64,000 nucleotides of DNA, taken from contig OX467084.1 of assembly GCA_950106755.1 (NCBI GenBank), positions 38,381,213 through 38,445,212 of the forward strand. The letters run 5' to 3'. Each line of letters begins with the position of its first letter. Positions within the stretch are counted from its first letter, which is position 1. Source of the stretch: Climacium dendroides. Lineage: Eukaryota; Streptophyta; Bryopsida; Hypnales; Climaciaceae. Below are positions 56,870 to 64,000 of this stretch, one piece after another. The position numbers and the translations under genes were made by a program. The notes beneath the pieces were generated by a model. The model was not told where the DNA came from. It saw only the letters and a program-made list of their open reading frames with translations, and made no database searches.

Positions 56870-57519
56870 CTCCCGCACCAACGAAGAATGGCATGAATAA
56901 AGACTTTAGGGATAAGTTCTTCAAATTTATACAACAAGCAGTTACGCTAACACAGGCTCTAACTCTGCAACACTCGTGCGACTTGCATGATTTGGGAGTA
57001 GAAGCCTCTTCAACGTCAATGCCTCTCCCATGGAAGCTTAGTTGGTGTCTCCTCCCCTTCCGTCCAGAGCCAATACATACAGCCACTGTGTGCCGGCACT
57101 TCCTTCAGACAATGCAGATGCTGGAGATCTTGAACTTCATGTAAAGCTGAAAATCCACTTTCGCCTGGATCAATGAAAGAGTTCACCTGCCGACATGCAC
57201 CCCTGCACACGTTCAACGAAGGCACATCGCAATTACTTGACTACCCAGATTCGTCCCACGAGGCGGAACTTATTCATTACCACCGATGGTTTAATTTCGA
57301 ATCTCTAAACTCATATCGGGTCTATCCTTTCAGAAAATGAACTCCGCAGACTACAGAAGCTTGGAAATGATTTCAATGCTGGAAGTGAAGTGCAACGTGA
57401 AAGTGCGGGACACTACGCCCAAAACTCCTTTGAGAGTCTGAACTCACAATAAGCAGATCATTAGTACCCGTACCCCAAATGGAGGACTCGGATCATTAAG
57501 AATCTGGAGCACCTAGTTC
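56870..57519. other. Intergenic DNA, no gene seen
   Basis: Moderate GC. The ORFs at 56845-57144 (plus) and 57016-57225 (minus) overlap each other and show no domain; the first begins inside the unit 4 leader. Nothing else is recognised. Confidence 0.4.
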
Positions 57520-57740
57520 AACCCTTAAATGACAAGCTGGTCACCATGACAACCATCTGTTTGGGTACCATGTGGATTGTTGGCTTAAAAAAATGCAAAA
57601 GCACTAATTGGAAGACACACTACTCAAAAAGACCTTCCCTTTTCACACAAAATTTGGAGGATGAATAGTTGCACTTCTATCCTACATGGAGAGATTCTCT
57701 GTCATTCATGGACTAGAAAACGTCCTCCACGTTGTTCATG
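57520..57740. repeat. Dispersed repeat, direct copy of 4398-4620
   Basis: Collinear with 4398-4620, as described there. In this location it lies between units 4 and 5 of the membrane-protein cluster. Confidence 0.6.
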
Positions 57741-58122
57741 GCTTGAAGCATAAATTTTCATGGTCACTCCCTTCATATGGAAGTTCTTACATTGTCTCTT
57801 GTCCTTGGTTGTTATAATATCCACAACTTGTAGTGTTTTGAATGATAGCATAACCAATCATCCAATGCATTGAGTGCGAAAACAATTCAAAAGCCATACA
57901 TCCTAAACCACTTTGTTAACCAATTGGTTATTTAGTATACACAGTCAATTGGTTCAAAAACTCAATCCAAATCCTAACATTAACGGAAGCAACACGTACA
58001 GATCCATTCAAGATGGTTTATTAGACATGAAGGATGCAAGACTAACTAACGGAAATCATGAGGTGAAATCCATCGAGGTTTCCAGATTTTTCTCATGGGC
58101 ATGAGTGGATTTCAGACTTGCA
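57741..58122. other. Intergenic DNA and 3' flank of unit 5
   Basis: Non-coding. The 58070-58122 part matches the conserved 3' flank of the other units ('agattttctca.gggcatg', 'ttcagacttgcatcaaagg'). Confidence 0.45.
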
Positions 58123-58717
58123 TCAAAGGAGAATGGTGTCGTGCATGTGCACCAACTCTCGACACCATCGTGCCCAGGTTTCCAACTTCCGGGCCTTGGT
58201 CTCTTCATACAAGCTGCCACTCATACATGGCACTCCGAACGGGACATATTTCCAAAACATTTTCCTTATTCGAGTCTTGAAGTCCTTCACAAATCTGACT
58301 GTCTGGCAGGCACCACCCATCCACTCGACAATTGGCTCATCACACACCAGGGAGCCCACTGACGACCAACAAAACCTAATCGATGGAACAAGGAGGCAAA
58401 CCAAATCACAATCAAACCAAACACCACATAAATACTACAAAAAAAGATCCCCATACAACCAAAAGCAAACACCAATGAGCCGATGAATAAGAAAATAACT
58501 CAAGCATCCAAAATACTGGTCCACCGACGATGAGCATCACATGGAACGCACTCCACAGGAAAATTCCCAGCGGGCCTGGAAGCCACGAGCTCGCTAGAAG
58601 GCCAAAGCGAAGGCGCTGGTAGAGGCCGGGATTGTACGGGGCAGGCGCATCCACACAGACAAGAATCTCATACTCCTCGGCGTACTCCTTGTGGCAACTA
58701 GCAACATTCCATGGCCA
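58123..58717 (-). pseudogene. Membrane-protein cluster unit 5, frameshifted
   Basis: The start region reads ATGGCCATGGAATGTTGC then TAG, because of inserted bases after the MAM codons. The frame resumes as VDAPAPYNPGLYQRLRFGLLA and runs through VFWMLELF, then shifts. The C-terminal half (LVPSIRFCWSSVGS, FVKDFK, FGVPCMSGSLYEETKARK, WCRELVHMHDTILL) is in another frame, with an intervening stop. At least two frame lesions separate it from a working gene. It otherwise retains nearly the full length. Confidence 0.8.
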
Positions 58718-59420
58718 TTGGCGTACTATCCAGCAGGAAACCCTAATCCGGTTTGACTACGTATCTGTCTTCGACTTCTTCCCGACCGACAATTGTTCGC
58801 GGAAATGAAAAGAAGTAGGAATGGCTCCTGCTCTACGAAACACTGGCATGAATGAACTTAAGAATGTGCTTCAAATCAAAAAGCCTTGAAGTGCAATCAG
58901 ATCGCAAGGGCTTGCTCCAATTGCTGCCTTGGTGCGCAGATACACGAGGAGAGGATTGTGAAAGCAGGCGATGCTCAAGGTGAAGAGGGGAGTGAAGAAG
59001 TGTGGAACGAAGGTGAAGGCCATTATTGAATCTCCCCTGAAATGGAGATGCCGACTAACTGTACTGTAGGTTGTCTATTATGGGCGATGAAAATGTCCAT
59101 TTTTAGCTGAACCTCAGACTAGGAACGAAATCAACCATTGCACTAGAATCAATCAACAACCGGTTACAATGGAAAAAACAATCATGGTCTCCTGGGACCG
59201 AGACGTGAAATTTCGTAGAGATGTGGTCATGTGGGGTTTGAGGATCACCTGAACATGAGTTTTCCAACAAAACCCAAGCTAAGACCCGGCCATGTTTCGT
59301 AATGGCTCGAGTGCAACAATTGAATCGTTGAATTGTAAAAGTGAAAGTCTTTGGCACTTGTTGAAGTTGATCGGAGCCCGTGCAAACGGCATTAGACGGC
59401 ATTTAGATATTCATTACTCA
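58718..59420 (-). promoter_or_regulatory. Leader of pseudogene unit 5
   Basis: Matches the leaders of units 1 and 3 up to about 59350 ('gagtgcaacaattgaatcgttg'). The similarity stops before the gag remnant that follows. Confidence 0.45.
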
Positions 59421-59439
59421 ACTAGCTGAGTAGTGAATC

Positions 59440-60215
59440 CTAAGTTTGGCTCTTCTATCAACCTCGAGCTTCCGAATATCTACAAGGCGTTCGGGACTCA
59501 TGTCCTTGGGATGACCGTGATGTCCACAGTAAAAACACTCGATGTTCCGAATGTCATAACCTGCATTTGGTCCTTGGAATCAGGTCATGAGGCCCTGATT
59601 CGGGTTCCCTTGGGGATACCGTTGTTGGCTCCGAGTACCGGAGTACCCTGGTGATCCATTTTGTCAAGAATGTTGGCCGCCACAAAAGTACAACGTTGAA
59701 GTGTCAACATTCGACATTGAAGTAGGTCTTCTACCTCCAGTTTTGGATTGCCTTTTGCTCTCTTCAAGCATCAAGGGAATTGTCTTGCAGTTGGTCTCGT
59801 GTTGGGAAGCTCCCAGAACTTATATAATTTTGTTGCCAATAAGCAAAACTGTCGAGTAACGACTTCCTCTCGATCTGCACAAGATCAAAATCGCCAATGT
59901 TGACTCTCATTGATTGCTGACAACTAAGCTAAGGTCTACTTGAACAAAGAGAAACAAGCTTCTATGCTTGAGTTTTCGGAGAGAGAAATGATAGTAAATC
60001 GATTCTTAAGGTCGAACTTTCGACCGTCATTGTCGACTTGCATAGAGAAACCCGGCCCACAAATGTTTCGGGTATGGCAATTCCGTGAGTTGGGACAGGA
60101 AACTTGGCTTGATGGACATCGTAATTACGTACATCGGACGCTCTGGTCTCTCTTCTTCAGATTCCTCAACTGAACCTTTCTGTTTCGAACTAGAGGCTTG
60201 ATTCACCAAACTTTC
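59440..60215 (-). pseudogene. Degenerate retrotransposon gag with zinc knuckle
   Basis: On the minus strand, 59440-59800 reads in one frame through NVDTSTLYFCGGQ, a Gln/Gly/Pro-rich stretch (YPQGNPNQG) and IECFYCGHHGHPKDMSPER. The last is a CCHC zinc knuckle (C-x2-C-x4-H-x4-C) whose final Cys is Met. Two stop codons break the frame. Upstream, 60027-60209 has an open frame of mostly polar sequence and 59940-60020 a segment reading FDLKNRFTIISLSE in another frame, consistent with the N-terminal part of the same gag. No protease, reverse transcriptase or LTR pair was identified nearby. The order, Copia or Gypsy, is undecided. Confidence 0.6.
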
Positions 60216-60579
60216 TCCTTTTTTGCTCTACAAGTTATCAAGCACTTCCATAGAAAGGTATGCTCGCACAGTTTGGTGTTAGGGGTGATTTCCATAAAGG
60301 TATGTTTGCACTTGTTGTTAGGGGTGATGTTTGTAATGTGAATGCAGTCCAGAAGTAGGTCTTAATTCATTCCTAAGACCTTCAGCAATAATTGTCGTTA
60401 ACACCATGTGTGAACATACCTTTAAGTGAAAGTTTGATGAACCAATTAGCTGGACCTTATCTCGGACTAAGCTATTTGTCAACATGGTGCTAGTTAACAC
60501 AAAAAAATTTAAGACTGTCCAAATAGACTCGTGAGTAAGCAGACTGAGAGGTTTGGATAAGTAGATAAGCCTCTAGGAA
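60216..60579. other. Intergenic DNA with a small duplication
   Basis: 'aggtatg[ct]t.gcac...ttgttaggggtgat' occurs twice within 60255-60335. No gene. Confidence 0.45.
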
Positions 60580-63500
60580 TTTGCTCTAAATTGAGATCAA
60601 ATTGCAAAAAGTCAATATTTTGATGAGTTGTATCAATTTTTTTGAATTGTAACCATACAAATTCAAACTTGATGCGTTAGAGCTCACATAGGAGAAAAAA
60701 ACACAGCAATATCACTTATAGATCGAAAGACTATATTTTTTGATCATGAAGGTGTTAAAACTCAGAAAGTGATTTGAAGTCTTTCAATCTTCTTTTCACA
60801 TGTCCAAAAAAACATGAGGATAAAGGGCCTAACATGCATAACCCCAATCAATTTATGGCTTTTCAAATTCTACTCTACAATTTTTTTAAATGGATTTCTA
60901 ATGTGATTTTTTCTCCAAGATCTAGTGTATTTGAGGCTTCTTTCCAAGAGCCTTCAACACTATAGAAAGTCAAGCATGCAATGGCCTCCCTTGCACAAAA
61001 TCTTAAGTACAAAAATCACAATCAATCATTTTCAAATTTTGATTTTGTGATGTAAAAAATTTGACTTCAAAATATTTTAAAAAAAACTACAACAATTAGC
61101 AATCTAGTTAGGTTTTGTTTAAATTATAGTATTGTTGACACCAAAATTTGGTGCCTCAAGCATTTAGGGGGTGATTTCTTATATCAATCCAATGATAATG
61201 CACCTGTGTCACTCAAGTTTGTGGGAAAATGAGTGAATCCTTTGCTTTGTATAAATACTTCATATGAACTTTACATAATCATTTGTTAGATGCTTAGAAT
61301 TGTCATTTCCAACTCAATTGTGATTAATTTTGCATCCATTTAATATAACATTATTTAGCAATGCTAGAGAATCCCTCAAAACTAGGGACTACTCCAACAT
61401 TACAATTAAAAGTCTATTTGACATCATTGTAGAACAAGAAACTTTAGCCAATCTAAAGTTTACATTTCAACTAAAGTGAGAAGAAGATGATATCTTTGTA
61501 AAGTTATATTGTACAAATTGAAGCCCCTTGGGAACTAGTACATAATGTTATAAAAACCAAAACAATTTGTATTTGAATCCAAGTACAGAATTGAGTTCAT
61601 TATATTAGAATGACGTAGTAGGATTGGATTTAGGTTGAGGACTATTATATTCTTGGCAAGTCACTCTTCTTAATTTTTGGACACTTTGATGAAATGGATT
61701 AATTTTTTCTATTCATGCATAAATGTGTTCCTTTACATAATTCTTTTCCAAAATAATTTTTGAATATACAAAATTGGAAACCATAAAATTTCCTCAAATT
61801 TAAAAGTAATAACACACTAAAAAATATATTCCCAAAAATTCAAGTAGAAATATGAAGTTTTCCAAAAACAATATAAAATTATATACTATGAAAGTTTCTA
61901 AAAAGTTATAATTTTATGTTTGTATTTTTTGAAAGTAATAAAATATTTAAACAAATATATATAAATTCTTCTACTATTTCTAAATTAAAGGAGCTTTTAA
62001 TTAATCCATTAGATCTTGAAAAAATGATTTTTTATAATTGCTAGAATAATAAAAAGAAAATGCACTTTGAAACCACGAGCAAGACAAAGGTTTTTTCTGT
62101 TTTTAAATACCATCTTTGAGAGTTTATATAATATTAGAAGATAAATTTTGATTCTTATTTTAAGATTCTTATTTTATTCTAGGTTGAAAATTGAATAATA
62201 AATGTCCAAATTGAAAAGTCTATGACCTTATTCTAAAGTGGGTACTTATAAATAATAATAAAATTTTAAAAAGTAAAAAAGTAAAAAATAATAATAATAA
62301 AATTAGATGGACACTAATAATGAGTGTTTAAAATTCAAAATCCTTCAAACAAATAGTAAGAAATAATACAAGTCTTCCTTATGATCTTCAACCAAGTTTT
62401 TTGAATGATTATGGTTCTAAGTTCTTATAATTTTAAAATAGTAGTAAAGAATCCATGATAATTTATATAAATATACCTATAGTATTCAAAAAATTTAGAT
62501 AAATAATGAAAACAACTAGTAAAAGTATTGTTTAATATTATGAAGTTGAGTATTTGAACATTTTCATTTTCAAAATAAACTACTACTTTTTCATACAATT
62601 TAGAATAATGTGTCAAAATTGAAATCAAGCTTCACTTGTAAGTTTCACGTAATTTGAGAAATCAAAGTATAAATACAAAATGCATTTCTTTGAAACACTG
62701 CTTCATGACTCTATAGAAAATAAAATAACATCTTGATCTATATATAAAGAAATTCTTTAATTACAACATATTCAGATTGTTGTAATTTGGTAATAATTTA
62801 ATAAAACATTTCAGTGACTTTTTAAGCTATTGCATAATTTAGAAGTTTGTAAATGCATTAAAATATTTTGGTGTAACTCCATTTTGAGTGCACTACAATA
62901 GGAAATTGCCCCTTTAATTTGTGATTTAGCTTCAATTATAAAACTAGCTAATGAATGACCAAATGCTAATCATAAAACTTTTGTTTCCTATCCTTAAACA
63001 ACTAGCAACAATGTCTTAAAGGTGAGAGTAAGTTGAGACACTATATATTTAGTTGGGTTAATTGTTCCCCCCCAAATAGGAAAGGGACAAAATATCCTAT
63101 ATATTATGTGTGACATAAGACAAAGGTAAAAATTTCACCTTCAATTGATGCAAGCATTTTCAAGTCTTCAATTCAATTTGAAACTCTAATTTCTTCATTT
63201 CATGAATTTCATGAATTTCATGTTTTCCCTTAATGTGAATTATTCTAAAAATGCAAATTAAGCTTTGAATATAATGAGTTTATATAACTCTTTCTATACA
63301 ATATTGTATAGAAATTTCAAGGGTCAGGATAGGATTTGTTGTGAAAAATGCAAAGGCAAGATTTTCTAAAGAAGATTCACCTCGCATTTATGAAATAAGT
63401 CAATTAATTGAAATATTTCTGTAGAGAATAAATCTTTCTACACAAATATCCAAAATCTAATTTTGGAATCATTTTTCAAAAAATTATATAATTTCAAAAA

Positions 63501-64000
63501 AAAAAATTTAATTTGTGGCCCCATGGCTTTAGTATATATATAGAAATATAGAGGAAATATTAGAGAAGTTAGTTTTAGAGAAGTTGTAGTGTACAAGGAA
63601 CCAAGGACCCAATATTCAATTGTAAACAATAGTAGTGTATGCACATGGAATCACTTCCAACCATCACAATTTCACAAACCATCATAAAACACAAGCTTAG
63701 AAAATGAGAATTGTTTTGCTATTTGATTTGAAAAAAGTTGATACTTAACCATAAAAGGACATTGAAGACCTATCATCAAGGGACTTTGTGAAAACTGATT
63801 CAATTTTTGGACCAATGGGTGATTGCAAGAAAGACCAATACTATTTTCTTGTTATAATGAGAGTGACTCTCTTATCATGTGCTATAACTTTTGAAGCATG
63901 AACTTGATCAACTTGAAATTTTTAATGGAGATGGACAACTTGATAGTATTCAGCACTCCTATTTTTCAAAAAAAATTCAAGAATCTTTTTATCTTTAAAT
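60580..64000. repeat. Dispersed repeat, copy B (runs off the window)
   Basis: 60580-61160 matches copy C (46410-47000) and 60961-64000 matches copy A (38374-41420), so this is the longest copy, at least 3.4 kb. 'ttgacaccaaaatttggtg' lies at 61137-61155. A 67-codon minus-strand ORF (62425-62628) is identical to one in copy A, but both simply reflect the high identity of the repeats. A GGTGATTGCAAGAA end at about 63818 resembles the MITE end at 2177. Confidence 0.8.

Noticed and set aside
56845..57144. 99-codon plus-strand ORF
   Set aside because: It begins in the antisense of the unit 4 leader, overlaps a minus-strand ORF and shows no domain.
1..64000. CRISPR arrays, rRNA and tRNA genes, bacterial-style operons
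   Set aside because: I saw no regularly spaced identical repeats with unique spacers, no tRNA T-loop and acceptor-stem pairs, and no rRNA landmarks. Short tRNAs could be missed by eye.

Overview
The window looks like nuclear DNA of a land plant. It has a 13-exon gene with GT-AG introns, an F-box gene, CACTA- and Stowaway-type transposon relics, and long AT-rich intergenic DNA full of dispersed repeats. The F-box N-terminus (a 'NPILW..LP.DLL' style) and a Tc1-type DD34E transposon (flowering-plant mariners are normally DD39D) suggest a non-flowering lineage. That placement is inference only.

Layout. 1-4.4 kb: AT-rich DNA with two MITEs. 4.8-6.9 kb: an intronless, GC-rich gene for a ubiquitin / Cys-rich / RING-H2 fusion protein. 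7.27-10.89 kb: a complete 3.6-kb Tc1-type element with ~946-bp compound inverted repeats and a transposase broken by two stop codons. 10.9-19.7 kb: repeat-rich intergenic DNA, including a CACTA-type hairpin MITE at 14.4 kb. 19.75-20.25 kb: a minus-strand ORF of unknown identity. 21.1-23.1 kb: a dispersed array of the near-palindrome GACAAATTGTC. 25.1-26.2 kb: a hAT-like MITE beside a degenerate CACTA coding fragment. 27.4-29.75 kb: a second ubiquitin/RING gene duplicated together with its leader, carrying an in-frame minisatellite. 32.2-37.3 kb: a 13-exon IFRD-family gene, followed by a perfect 175-bp tandem duplication. 38.4-41.4 kb: a ~3-kb repeat found again at 61.0-64.0 kb. 43.9-45.1 kb: an F-box gene. 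47.3-59.4 kb: a convergent cluster of five copies of an unrecognised small membrane-protein gene (two open, three broken), interleaved with two copies of a ~0.8-kb TIR element. 59.4-60.2 kb: a degenerate retrotransposon gag. 60.6 kb to the end: dispersed repeat.

How the parts relate. The two ubiquitin/RING genes and the F-box gene would both act in protein ubiquitination, but nothing shows they work together. The IFRD gene is an ordinary conserved eukaryotic gene. The candidates for something undescribed are the ubiquitin/Cys-rich/RING fusions, the membrane-protein cluster, the GACAAATTGTC array and the compound-TIR Tc1 element. All exon borders, repeat boundaries and homologies were read by eye; no search or alignment program was run.
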